Source: CBDCUW01 sp963734865 (GTDB taxonomy: Bacteria; Planctomycetota; Planctomycetia; Pirellulales; Pirellulaceae). From it: DNA of 64,000 bases. The stretch is taken from assembly GCA_963734865.1 (NCBI GenBank), contig CAVTIV010000008.1, forward strand, positions 558,001-622,000, read 5' to 3'. The translations under genes and the position numbers were made by a program. Below are positions 8,465 to 17,826 of this stretch, in pieces (the first letter of the stretch is position 1; each line of letters opens with the position of its first letter). The notes below the pieces were generated by a model. The model was not told where the DNA came from, did no database searches, and worked only from the letters and a program-made list of their open reading frames with translations.

Positions 8465-11170
8465 TCAATCGATGTAACGAAATTCTGCGGATGCCAACAA
8501 ACTTTGACAAAGTGCGGTCAGCGTCTCGGCGTCGCGCGAACGGTAACTGGTTGTTGGCGTGAATTGTTGAATGAACGTTGCCGTCGCGGCCCGCTCGCCA
8601 CTGGTCGGCGGCCTTCCATAGGCGAGCAAGAACGCCGCCGCGATCTGGTCGGTGAGCCGATCGTTTTCCTTGGCAATTCGTTTGGCAAGCGATTCACTTT
8701 GCTGAATGACGAACGGATTATTCATCAAATACAGCGCCTGATTGGCCGTATTCGACGATTCACGTGTACCGATCACCATGCTCGCTTCTGCGAAGTCAAA
8801 CACCTCCAACGATCGCGGCACTTCATCCCGCACGATGGGAAGATAAACGCTGCGAAACTTGGCCTCGTTCATATCGAGTGCGTTTTGGATGCGACTGGCC
8901 AGGTATTGCATCGATTGTGGTCCGCCGGGCCCCGGCATGCCCAAGCGGCCTCGGAGATTGAAGCCACCGCGACCTTGTGGCCCCGGCTGCGGACCTCGAC
9001 CGGCAAACCCGGAGCGACCCAATCCGCCTCGTGCTCGCATCGCCTCCATGGCCTGTCGTCCCATTTGCCCCATTGCCATTCGCGCCGCTTCACGCGGATC
9101 ACCCAGGACGCCGTCACGCACTCGGGTGTAACCGGCTTTTGCGACTTCCGAGCCCCGTGGCCGCTCGAAGCTGATTTCTCCACTCACACTCAACATCGCA
9201 TCACGAATCGCTTCGGCGTCCAAACGTCTCGGATTCGCCCGCCAAACCAAGGCGTTGTCCGGGTCGTACTCGAAGCTCTTCTCGTCATAAGCCGAACTGA
9301 TTCGATACACATGGGACGTCGCGATTTCTCGCACGATCGTCTTGACCGACCAACCCGATTCCATGAATCGGACAGCCAAATAGTCCAGCAGTTCCGGATG
9401 ACTGGGAGCCTGGCCGGTGACGCCAAAGTTCTCGGTCGAGGTGACAATCCCTTGACCAATCAAATGCTGCCAAATCCGATTGACCATCACGCGAGCGGTA
9501 AGCGGGTTTCTTTCGCTGCCAATCCATTGCGCCAATTCCAAACGGCCGCTCGATTGGGGATCGATGGAAGTCGCCTCGTCAATCAACACTTGCGGGAAAC
9601 CACGCGAGACGTACGGGCCCGGTTGGTCGATCTCGCCACGCATCAGCACTCGCACGTTCTGGGGTGACTGCCGATCTTGAACTCCCATGCAATAGCTACG
9701 TGGGTTGCCCTCGGAATCGACCACCGCCAGCTTGGCGGACATCTCGGACAATTGGTTGGCCGTACGAATACGTTGCTGAATCGCGTTGCCCGAATTCCCC
9801 GAATCACCCGGTCGACCGCGATTGCGTCGCGCCTCGGCCGCTTCGGCAAGCATGCCGGTCAATTCGCTCTGCAACCTCGCTAGCTCTTGTGGTGAGTATC
9901 GCTTGTCATAGGGATTCGGATCTTCCACCGGCAACAACAACAAACTGCTGTTGCGACGTGCCTGGATGCTACTGAACGTGCCATAGCTCGACGGCGGATT
10001 CCCGAAATAGGTCGTCATGTTCCCAAAGATACCCGCCATGGCGTAGTAATCGGTTTGTGGGATCGCATCGAATTTGTGGTCATGACATCGGGCACAAGCG
10101 ACCGAGGTACCCAAGAAAACTCGTGTCGTCGTGTCGATCTGCTCGTCCGCCAGATCGGCGGCAAATTGAACGCCGTTTTGCTCGTTCACGTTCTTCGGAC
10201 CGATCGCCAGGAATCCGGTGGCGACGAGGTTCTCGGCCCATTGCTGGTCCGTCTTCACCGGCAACAAATCGCCCGCAAGTTGCTCTTGTACAAAGCGATC
10301 AAAGGGCTTGTCGACGTTGAAAGAATCAATGACATAGTCGCGATACCGCCACGCATGGGGGTAAGTCATATTGACTTCGCGACCCGTCGATTCTGCATAT
10401 CGGGCAACGTCCAGCCAATGGCGTCCCCAACGTTCACCGAATTGTTCTTGACCGAGTAGTCGATCGACGACAAAGGCAACCGCTTGATCGGGACTCTTGT
10501 TCCAAGCACGCGAAAAATACTCGATCTGCTCGGGGCTCGGTGGCAAGCCAACCAAATCGAAACAAAGACGCCGCAGGACCTTGGACGGTGAGGCATCGTC
10601 CGCAGGATTCAATCCCGACTTTTCAAGTTCGCCCAGAATGAATCGGTCGACATCTGTCCTCACCCACGGTTCTTGCTCAACCACCGGTGGCGACGATTTG
10701 ACCGGACGTTTGTACGCCCAGAAACTGTTCTTTGCCCGCTGAATATCTTCTTCGCTAATCGTTGTTTTGATCTCGGCCAGCTTGGTTTCACGCGGATCGG
10801 GAGCGCCCATTTCGATCCATGTCTGGAAGTCGTCGATCACGCTCTGCGGCAGCTTCCGCTTGGGCGGCATCGCAAAGTCTTCGTGAGTGATCGCGTTGAA
10901 CAGCAGACTGTCCTGCAAAGCACCAGGAACAATCGCCGGTCCGCTGCTGCCGCCGATCCGCGTCAGCTGTTTCGTGTCGAGACGGAGACCGCCTTTCGCA
11001 TTTCCCGATTGGTTGGAGTGACATCCGTAGCACTCTTTGACCAGCACCGGGCGAATCTTTGACTCGAAAAAACTTAACTGTTCCGCCGTCAGCTGATCGG
11101 CAAATAAGTTCGTAACATTCGATGCGAACAGCATCACGATGGCGTAGATCGAGAATCGTATGCTGCGCAT
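8465..11170 (-). CDS. Secreted cytochrome-like DUF1549/DUF1553 protein
   Basis: A 901-residue planctomycete protein with a signal peptide (MRSIRFSIYAIVMLFASN), an N-terminal PVC-type cytochrome domain with a heme-type CYGCH motif near residues 45-50, a DUF1549 region with a second CARCH motif, and a C-terminal DUF1553. The family is thought to act in electron transfer or degradation of complex substrates; no reaction is established. A Gly/Arg-rich insert (residues ~680-735, rich in RGG and GPQ) interrupts the DUF1553 part. The start chosen is the ATG at 11170; an upstream frame to 11221 lacks signal-peptide character. It leads the two-gene unit with the DUF1501 gene. Confidence 0.82.
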   Translation of the reverse strand: MRSIRFSIYAIVMLFASNVTNLFADQLTAEQLSFFESKIRPVLVKECYGCHSNQSGNAKGGLRLDTKQLTRIGGSSGPAIVPGALQDSLLFNAITHEDFAMPPKRKLPQSVIDDFQTWIEMGAPDPRETKLAEIKTTISEEDIQRAKNSFWAYKRPVKSSPPVVEQEPWVRTDVDRFILGELEKSGLNPADDASPSKVLRRLCFDLVGLPPSPEQIEYFSRAWNKSPDQAVAFVVDRLLGQEQFGERWGRHWLDVARYAESTGREVNMTYPHAWRYRDYVIDSFNVDKPFDRFVQEQLAGDLLPVKTDQQWAENLVATGFLAIGPKNVNEQNGVQFAADLADEQIDTTTRVFLGTSVACARCHDHKFDAIPQTDYYAMAGIFGNMTTYFGNPPSSYGTFSSIQARRNSSLLLLPVEDPNPYDKRYSPQELARLQSELTGMLAEAAEARRNRGRPGDSGNSGNAIQQRIRTANQLSEMSAKLAVVDSEGNPRSYCMGVQDRQSPQNVRVLMRGEIDQPGPYVSRGFPQVLIDEATSIDPQSSGRLELAQWIGSERNPLTARVMVNRIWQHLIGQGIVTSTENFGVTGQAPSHPELLDYLAVRFMESGWSVKTIVREIATSHVYRISSAYDEKSFEYDPDNALVWRANPRRLDAEAIRDAMLSVSGEISFERPRGSEVAKAGYTRVRDGVLGDPREAARMAMGQMGRQAMEAMRARGGLGRSGFAGRGPQPGPQGRGGFNLRGRLGMPGPGGPQSMQYLASRIQNALDMNEAKFRSVYLPIVRDEVPRSLEVFDFAEASMVIGTRESSNTANQALYLMNNPFVIQQSESLAKRIAKENDRLTDQIAAAFLLAYGRPPTSGERAATATFIQQFTPTTSYRSRDAETLTALCQSLLASAEFRYID

Positions 11171-11372
11171 GCTCGGCTCAGAATTTGACACGATTTCGTT
11201 TGACTCCACGCGGTTTGACATCAGGCACGTTCATTTTTGCGGCACAGGGCAGGTTCCCGACGCCATTGGTGAAACGTCCGTCGCCGAACTTGGTTCCGGG
11301 AAAACTCGACGACGACCATACGATCGGGCCGCATCGGTTCGTTGTGGTGGCCCCACCCCCCCGATCACCGAG

Positions 11373-11448
11373 CTGGCGACGATCACCCGCTGGCGACGAT
11401 CACCCGCTGGCGACGATCACCCGCTGGCGACGATCACCGGCTGGCGAC
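11373..11448. repeat. 17-bp minisatellite, 4.5 copies
   Basis: Four copies of the 17-base unit ctggcgacgatcacccg start at 11373, 11390, 11407 and 11424 (the last with one change), followed by a half copy to 11448; a degenerate copy may precede at ~11361. It sits between the divergently transcribed DUF1549/1553 gene and the sigma factor. The rest of 11171-11763 shows no recognisable gene, RNA or clear promoter. Confidence 0.85.
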
Positions 11449-11763
11449 AGGCCTCTATTAACTAGAACGTACTGCCAAACGACGCCAGGACATCCATTAC
11501 GGCAAAATTTCGGGAAGGTTTGGAAAGGTCGTTTGACGACAAATTGGGTTTTCGCCGCCGCGCGAAGTCGCCCGCGGTCGGTCAACGATAGAAACTCACG
11601 TTCCGCCGAACAGAACGTCTTGCTCCGCATCATGCCGGAACTCGTTCCACGCCGTGCGGCCTACCGAACGACGCCTGGTCGGAAAGGTCGTCGATCTCCC
11701 CGTCCAGCTGCTAAAATCATTAGCATCGTTCCTACGATTCGGTCCCGTTTCTGATGACTGAAC

Positions 11764-12402
11764 ATGCCTGACGCTGCCACCACGATCGCCGACGACCTGT
11801 TGCAAAGGATGCGCGGCGGAAGTGAACAGGCGTTGGCTGAAGTTTTCTCTCATTACCGCGAGCGGTTGCGCCAGATCATTCGCTTTCGGCTCGATCATCG
11901 GCTGGCCGGACGCATCTCCGACTCTGACGTCTTGCAGGAAACGTACATCGCGGCGGCGAAACGACTTGGGCATTTCAGCGACCAACAAGCGATGCCCGCG
12001 TTTCTGTGGCTCAGGCTTGTTGCCGGCCAGCAGCTCATCGACTTGCACCGCCAACATCTGCAAGCCGAGATGCGAGACGTGCGGAAGGAGGTCTCCATTC
12101 AATTCAGTCCGGCGTCACCGCATACCTCGATGGCCATCGCCGCCCAATTGGCCGGTCCCGCGACAGCCGTTAGCGAGATCGTTGCCCGGGCCGAGCGGAT
12201 CGAACGTCTGGAACGAACGCTCAACCGGATGGACCCGGTCGATCGCGAAGTGATTGCACTGCGACACTTCGAGGAGCTTTCGAATGTCGAGACGGCCGAA
12301 GTCCTCGGCATTGAACACTCCGCCGCGAGCAAGCGGTACCTCCGCGCCATGGGCCGACTGGCAGAGTTGTTGTCACAGTTCGCAGATTCTGAAAACGAGT
12401 GA
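11764..12402 (+). CDS. ECF-type RNA polymerase sigma factor (planctomycete subfamily)
   Basis: A 212-residue sigma-70-family factor with region 2 (RFRLDHRLAGRISDSDVLQET, then FLWLRLVAGQQLID) and region 4 (LNRMDPVDREVIALRHFEELSNVETAEVLGI) separated by a linker rich in Ala. The D-x-D-VLQET block is typical of the planctomycete-enriched ECF groups that are genetically linked to Ser/Thr kinases. The start ATG at 11764 fits the family. The kinase gene begins 10 bp after the stop, so this factor is probably controlled by, or works with, that membrane kinase. No anti-sigma gene is present. Confidence 0.88.
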   Translation: MPDAATTIADDLLQRMRGGSEQALAEVFSHYRERLRQIIRFRLDHRLAGRISDSDVLQETYIAAAKRLGHFSDQQAMPAFLWLRLVAGQQLIDLHRQHLQAEMRDVRKEVSIQFSPASPHTSMAIAAQLAGPATAVSEIVARAERIERLERTLNRMDPVDREVIALRHFEELSNVETAEVLGIEHSAASKRYLRAMGRLAELLSQFADSENE

Positions 12403-12412
12403 CGCGAACCCA

Positions 12413-15187
12413 ATGACATCGACAGACATCGGCCAGCAGATACTCGACCAAATCGCCGAAGAGTTTTCCGATGCGATTCGCTGCGGTGACAATCCAGCCA
12501 TCGCGGCTTTCCTGGAAAAATATCCTGACCACTCCGATCAGCTGCCCAGCCTATTGGCATCGATCGCGATGATCGAGGGACTCAAACAAGCGACGGACCG
12601 ATCGACCGCAACCATCAACCATCAACCGTTGCCGGTCACGCAGCTCGACGACTATCGCCTCATCCGAGAAATTGGCCGTGGCGGAATGGGGGTTGTCTTC
12701 GAGGCGATGGATCAGTCGCTTCACCGCCGGGTCGCGATCAAGGTGCTACCCCATAGCCTGGTGAGCGATCCACGCAACCTGGATCGTTTTCGACGCGAAG
12801 CGAAAGCGGCCGCAAGACTGCGACACCCCAACATTGTCTCGGTGTTCGGTGTGGGACAGGCGGGCGAGTACCACTACTACGTGATGGACTACATCGACGG
12901 ACTGAACTTACGAGAATGGTTGCTCGCCGTTACCCATCGATTCCCCGAGGCGACTCCCACGCGTGACGCCGCGATCAGCGATGCGGATCGCGCAGGGAGT
13001 CTCCACGACACAGAGGGTACCGCGTCGGATGAAACTGGCAGGCGACCGATAAACGCGAACATTCCGTTGCCGGCAGACGCACCAGATTATTTCCGCTGGA
13101 TTGCAAATATCGGGCTGATGATCAGCGACGCTCTGGAATACGCGCACTCGCAAGGGACGCTGCACCGCGACATCAAACCCGCGAATCTGCTGATGGATCA
13201 CCAGGGAAATGTGTCCATCACCGACTTCGGACTGGCCAAAGTCGCCGAACATCAAGGCGTCACTCGCACCGGCGACATCCTCGGCACGCCACAGTACATG
13301 GCACCCGAATCTTTCGCCGGGCACTATGATGCGAGAAGCGAAACCTATGCCGTAGGACTGACGCTCTATGAACTGCTGACGTTACGCCCAGCGATCTCGG
13401 CCAGCAGCCCCGCACAGCTGATCCGTCATGCGACCAACGGCATGTCGCTGGATCCACGAAAACTCAACGCAAGCATTCCACGCGACCTGGAAACGATCGT
13501 TTTGAAATCGCTGGCCGTCAGTCCCGATGCTCGCTATGCCACCGCCGGAGAGTTACGAGACGACCTGAGATGCTTCCTCGATGACCTGCCGATATCCGCC
13601 AGACGAAGCAATCTGCTGGAACGCGTCGTGCGCTGGTCCCGTCGTGAACCGGTCATCGCTTCCCTCACACTGGCAACGTTCAGCTCACTGTTTGCCTTGG
13701 CGATCGTTGCCGCGACCGCCTACTTGCGAACAAAGTCTGCGCTCGACGATGCCGAGACATCAAAGCAATCGGCCATCACCGCGTTGGCCGAGCGAACCGA
13801 CGCATTGCAAGTGGCCGAACAACAACGCCTGCGTGCCGAAGCGAATCTGAGCGTCGCCATCGACGCATTTGACCAGATCAAAGAGGATGTTTGGCGACGC
13901 GGTACGATGCCCGATGCCGAGATACTCGGTGAAGTTGTTGATAGCGCATCGCCCGATGTGAGCGCCGCCGATGCACAGATCCTGCAATCGCTGTTGGGAT
14001 TCTTTGATGATTTGGCGGCCAACAACAGCAACGACCTGCGCGCCGAATCGGCGGCAGCCGCTCGCCTTGCCGGCGACATCTACCAGCGACTGGGTCAACT
14101 CGCCAACGCAAACCGGGCCTATTCCGACGCGCTCCGACGATACGAATCTCTGGCCAGTGAAAACCCCGATAGCGATGCCTTTGTCGTCGACCAGGCGCAA
14201 GTCTTGAATGAACTCATTGTCACCGCCAGCCTGCAGGGACAGGTCCAACGCGCATCCATACTATTTGATCAAACGATCCAAATCCTGACAGGCTCCGATG
14301 CCGAGGGGTCGCAAACCAAGCTGCCATCCTCGCCAGAGAGTCGCTTCGAGTACGCCCGGGCGCATGCCCTGTTTGCTTCGATCGTGGCCAGAGCAGGCGT
14401 CGACGCAGCATCGCTCCGCCGTGTACGATCGGCAGCTCGCACTCCGGGACGCCCGTTGATGAATGCCATGGCGTTTCGGTCCGAACAGGAACTCAGCGCG
14501 ATCTCCGAGGCGATTGGTGTGCTGAGCGAATTGGTCGATGAGTACCCCGCCGAGACAAAGTATCATGTCACCCTTGCCCGCGCGTATCGAGACCAGTCGA
14601 AGGTGGCGGCACGAGCGGGTCTGTCGAGCGAGGCCGAACGTGCGATCAAGGAATCGATCGATCACTTCGAATCCTTGCTCGCCGACAACAACGGGTCCGA
14701 TTCGATCCGCTACGAACTTGCCAAAACCCTTTCCAGCTCCGAGGCGCTCAGCCTGAATCAGATGATCCGTATCCTTCGCGCCGATAGTTTGAGCGAGATG
14801 CTGTTAAAACAATCACCGACGCTTCCCCGTTACCAAGCACTCAGGGCTCATGTCCTCGAAGTGCTTGCGGTGCATCGGCATCGCCTGGGCAAGTCCGCAT
14901 CGGCCGAGAAAAACCTGCGGGATGCACTCAAACTTTATGACGCGTTGATCGAAGCTGCGCCCGACTTACTACTGTACAAAACAAAAAAATCGCAGACGCT
15001 TGAAACCTTTGCCGATTTGAAGCTCCGCGACGGCGATCGGACAGCCGCCATTGGGTATCTGCAGTCGGCAATCCGTGAACTCCAGCCAAGCAGCCGATCG
15101 GCCGACGCCTCCGCGGTCGCCCGGATCCAACTTCAGAAACAACGACAAAAACTGAGCCGGATCAGCGATCCGGGCAACGCGCCGTGA
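12413..15187 (+). CDS. Membrane Ser/Thr protein kinase with TPR-like extracytoplasmic part
   Basis: A 924-residue PknB-like kinase. Catalytic domain at residues ~80-395: glycine loop IGRGGMGVVFEA, VAIKVL (ATP Lys), catalytic loop LHRDIKPANLL near residue 250, DFGLAKV, and GTPQYMAPE. An insertion of about 45 residues sits between the hinge and the catalytic loop. A transmembrane helix follows at ~414-440 (SLTLATFSSLFALAIVAATAY). The C-terminal half is helical and repeat-like (LARAYRDQSKVAARAG style), resembling TPR arrays used for sensing or scaffolding. The frame extends upstream into the sigma gene, but the ATG at 12413 starts the family N-terminus and leaves a 10-bp gap. Signal and substrates are unknown. 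Confidence 0.88.
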   Translation: MTSTDIGQQILDQIAEEFSDAIRCGDNPAIAAFLEKYPDHSDQLPSLLASIAMIEGLKQATDRSTATINHQPLPVTQLDDYRLIREIGRGGMGVVFEAMDQSLHRRVAIKVLPHSLVSDPRNLDRFRREAKAAARLRHPNIVSVFGVGQAGEYHYYVMDYIDGLNLREWLLAVTHRFPEATPTRDAAISDADRAGSLHDTEGTASDETGRRPINANIPLPADAPDYFRWIANIGLMISDALEYAHSQGTLHRDIKPANLLMDHQGNVSITDFGLAKVAEHQGVTRTGDILGTPQYMAPESFAGHYDARSETYAVGLTLYELLTLRPAISASSPAQLIRHATNGMSLDPRKLNASIPRDLETIVLKSLAVSPDARYATAGELRDDLRCFLDDLPISARRSNLLERVVRWSRREPVIASLTLATFSSLFALAIVAATAYLRTKSALDDAETSKQSAITALAERTDALQVAEQQRLRAEANLSVAIDAFDQIKEDVWRRGTMPDAEILGEVVDSASPDVSAADAQILQSLLGFFDDLAANNSNDLRAESAAAARLAGDIYQRLGQLANANRAYSDALRRYESLASENPDSDAFVVDQAQVLNELIVTASLQGQVQRASILFDQTIQILTGSDAEGSQTKLPSSPESRFEYARAHALFASIVARAGVDAASLRRVRSAARTPGRPLMNAMAFRSEQELSAISEAIGVLSELVDEYPAETKYHVTLARAYRDQSKVAARAGLSSEAERAIKESIDHFESLLADNNGSDSIRYELAKTLSSSEALSLNQMIRILRADSLSEMLLKQSPTLPRYQALRAHVLEVLAVHRHRLGKSASAEKNLRDALKLYDALIEAAPDLLLYKTKKSQTLETFADLKLRDGDRTAAIGYLQSAIRELQPSSRSADASAVARIQLQKQRQKLSRISDPGNAP

Positions 15188-15234
15188 ATCAGTCTGTGAT
15201 AACTTGAACATCGTGAGTGGCTGGTCCACGCTTT

Positions 15235-15264
15235 GTTCGACAACTCAGTTCGACAACTCAGTTC
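15235..15264. repeat. 13-bp tandem duplication upstream of nucleoside hydrolase 1
   Basis: Two adjacent copies of gttcgacaactca (15235-15247 and 15248-15260) plus the first four bases of a third lie 26-55 bp before the nucleoside hydrolase start. The position would suit an operator or leader element, but no regulator is identified. Confidence 0.45.
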
Positions 15265-15289
15265 CCTCAAGACCCACCAACCAAATTCA

Positions 15290-16333
15290 ATGACCGTGAA
15301 CACCAGGTTTCTTTCCTGCCCTGCCCTTATCTTGCTCTGTTCGTCGATTCTGTTGGCTGACTCAGCCAACCGGCCTACTCCGTTCATCTTTGACACCGAT
15401 ATCGGCAACGATGTCGACGATGTGCTGGCGCTGGGCATGATCCATGCGCTCGAGTCTCGCGGTGAATGCAAGTTGCTGGCGGTGACAATCACAAAGGATC
15501 ACGAATTGGCAGCCGCCTTCACCGATGTCGTCAACACCTTTTACGGCCGCGGCAATGTGCCAATCGGCGTGTGTCACAGTGGCGTCACCCCTGCTGCCGG
15601 CAAGTTCAATCCGCTCGCCGAAGCGATGGACGACGGAAAGTATCGGTATCCCCACGACTTGGTTTCGGGAAAGGACGCGCCGGATGCAGTAACGGTGCTG
15701 CGAAAGGCGCTGGTGTCGGCCGAAGATGGTACTGTCGTCATTGCCCAAGTCGGTTTTTCCACCAACCTGGCCAATCTGCTGCAATCGAAAGCGGACCAGA
15801 TCAGCCCGCTGAGCGGAGCCGAGTTGGTCAGCAACAAGGTTCGATTGCTGTCCGTGATGGCCGGCGCCTTCACGCAGATCCGTGGCGGAAATGGCGAACT
15901 CTACGACCACAAGGAATACAACATCGTCAAAGACATTCGCTCGGCAAAGAAGATTTCGACCGATTGGCCGACACCGATCGTGTGGAGCGGATTCGAGATC
16001 GGGATCGCAGTTCCCTATCCGCACCAAAGTATCGAACAAGACTACGCGTACGTTGCCCATCATCCGTTGGCCGAAGCCTACGTTGCCTACCATCCGCCGC
16101 CCCATGATCGTCCGACTTGGGATTTGACAAGCGTCCTGCTGGGCATTCGTCCGGATCGCGGTTACTTCGGACTTTCGCCCACAGGCCAAGTCAAAATTGC
16201 CGACGACGGACTGACGACCTTCCAAGAAGACTCAGGCGGCTTGCATCAATATTTGACGCTCAGTGAACCGCAACAGATCCGAGTCACCGAAACGCTCGTC
16301 GCTCTCGCGAGCCAACCTCCAAGCACCCCATGA
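15290..16333 (+). CDS. Secreted inosine-uridine-type nucleoside hydrolase (copy 1)
   Basis: A 347-residue N-ribohydrolase-family protein that should cleave the N-glycosidic bond of a ribonucleoside to base and ribose. The calcium-binding signature DTDIGNDVDD is at residues ~32-41, and the C-terminal HDRPTWDLTSVL carries the conserved Asp. Unlike the well-studied cytoplasmic enzymes it has a signal peptide (SCPALILLCSSILLADS), placing it outside the cytoplasm. Start ATG 15290 begins the signal; the open frame continues to 15233. It leads a tight unit with a sulfatase and the ribose import/phosphorylation genes. A paralogue closes the same unit at 22231. Some family members hydrolyse related ribosides, so the substrate is not fixed. 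Confidence 0.82.
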   Translation: MTVNTRFLSCPALILLCSSILLADSANRPTPFIFDTDIGNDVDDVLALGMIHALESRGECKLLAVTITKDHELAAAFTDVVNTFYGRGNVPIGVCHSGVTPAAGKFNPLAEAMDDGKYRYPHDLVSGKDAPDAVTVLRKALVSAEDGTVVIAQVGFSTNLANLLQSKADQISPLSGAELVSNKVRLLSVMAGAFTQIRGGNGELYDHKEYNIVKDIRSAKKISTDWPTPIVWSGFEIGIAVPYPHQSIEQDYAYVAHHPLAEAYVAYHPPPHDRPTWDLTSVLLGIRPDRGYFGLSPTGQVKIADDGLTTFQEDSGGLHQYLTLSEPQQIRVTETLVALASQPPSTP

Positions 16334-16382
16334 CCACTGGCGACGGATCGCCGTCCACCCTTGCCCTCTGCAGATTCTGATC

Positions 16383-17807
16383 ATGAAATCCACACTCGCT
16401 CTGATCGCCACCGCCCTGCTCTGCACCGCCGCATCCGCCCAGCAGCGGCCCAACATCGTGTTGATCTTCATCGACGACATGGGCTGGACCGACACCTCTC
16501 AGGCCGGATCGGAACTGTACGAAACGCCCAACATCGACTCGCTCGCCGCCGCTGGGATGACGTTCACCAACGCGTATGCCGCCGCGGGCAATTGCGAGCC
16601 GAGCCGCGCTTGCCTGATCAGTGGTCAGTACACGCCCCGACATCACATGTACGCGGTCTCGAGTACCAACCGTGGACCTCAAAACGAGATGCGAGTCAAA
16701 CCGATCGAGAATATCAACGCACTGCCTCAACAAAACGTCACGATCGCAGACGCGCTACAAGACGCGGGTTACGCAACTGGCATGTTTGGTAAATGGCATC
16801 TCGGCAAGTCCCCGCCGCACACACCTTCCGATCAGGGATTCATGGTCACCGATTCAATGAATCCGCCCAGTGCTGCCGAATTCAAAAGGACCGGCGACCC
16901 CAAGAACATCGGGCGGATCACCGACGGTGCCTGCGACTTCATGCAACAGCATCGCGACGGGCCGTTCTTTGTCTACATTGCACACCATGCGACTCACATG
17001 GCAATTCAGGCCAAACAGGAAACCTTTGACCGCTTCGACAAGAAGGGACCGGGAAAGCAGCACCGCGACACAAAATTCGCTGCGATGAACTCCGATATGG
17101 ACAGCGGTGTCGGCAAGGTTCTTGATAAAATCAAGACCCTGGGCATCGAGAATCACACGGTCGTCTTCTTTACCTCCGACAACGGCGGACTGCCCCAGTC
17201 GCCGCAGAATCCACTGCGCGGTTTCAAAGGCATGTACTACGAAGGCGGCATCCGCGTACCGATGTTCGTCCGCTGGCCCGGGAAAGTCGCAGCGGGAAGC
17301 CAATCGCAGACGCCGGTCATCAACCTCGATCTCTATCCCACGTTTCTGGATCTTGCCGGTGTCAAGCCACAGCCCGGAAAAGTGCTCGATGGCGAATCGA
17401 TTCTGCCGGCCTTGATCGGGGACGGATCGTTCCCTCGCCAGCCGATTTTCTGGCACTTTCCCGGTTACCTCGATCGCCCCAACCCGGGTTCGCGGGACAA
17501 CGTCTTTCGCAGTCGACCGGTCACCGTGATTCGCAAAGGTGACTGGAAACTGCATCTGTTCCACGAAGAGTGGTCACTCGACGGCGGTCGCAGTGCAGTT
17601 GACACGAACAACAGCATCGAGCTTTACAATCTGGCCGACGACATCGGCGAGACGCAAAACCTGGCCGCCAAAGAGCAGGCCAAACGCGACGAGTTGCTGG
17701 AAGACCTGTTGGCATGGAAAGCAAGCACACAGGCAAAGTTTGCCAGCGAGCCGAATCCAAAATTCGGCGCGTCGGAAACCAAAAAAAGGAAGAACAAGAC
17801 GCCCTAG
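16383..17807 (+). CDS. Secreted type I sulfatase (CEPSR)
   Basis: A 474-residue sulfatase with signal peptide MKSTLALIATALLCTAASAQ. The metal site starts at NIVLIFIDDMGW. The formylglycine motif is C71-E-P-S-R followed by ACLISG, matching CxPSR. Further blocks are GMFGKWHLGK, FVYIAHHATHM and FFTSDNGG. It would hydrolyse a sulfate ester after Cys-to-formylglycine maturation in trans. The gene sits between the first nucleoside hydrolase (49 bp) and ribokinase (19 bp), which implies the sulfated substrate is connected to ribose or nucleoside use. The frame is open upstream to 16263, but the signal peptide fixes the ATG at 16383. Confidence 0.92.
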   Translation: MKSTLALIATALLCTAASAQQRPNIVLIFIDDMGWTDTSQAGSELYETPNIDSLAAAGMTFTNAYAAAGNCEPSRACLISGQYTPRHHMYAVSSTNRGPQNEMRVKPIENINALPQQNVTIADALQDAGYATGMFGKWHLGKSPPHTPSDQGFMVTDSMNPPSAAEFKRTGDPKNIGRITDGACDFMQQHRDGPFFVYIAHHATHMAIQAKQETFDRFDKKGPGKQHRDTKFAAMNSDMDSGVGKVLDKIKTLGIENHTVVFFTSDNGGLPQSPQNPLRGFKGMYYEGGIRVPMFVRWPGKVAAGSQSQTPVINLDLYPTFLDLAGVKPQPGKVLDGESILPALIGDGSFPRQPIFWHFPGYLDRPNPGSRDNVFRSRPVTVIRKGDWKLHLFHEEWSLDGGRSAVDTNNSIELYNLADDIGETQNLAAKEQAKRDELLEDLLAWKASTQAKFASEPNPKFGASETKKRKNKTP

Positions 17808-17826
17808 TGGTTGTCACCAGCAGAAT

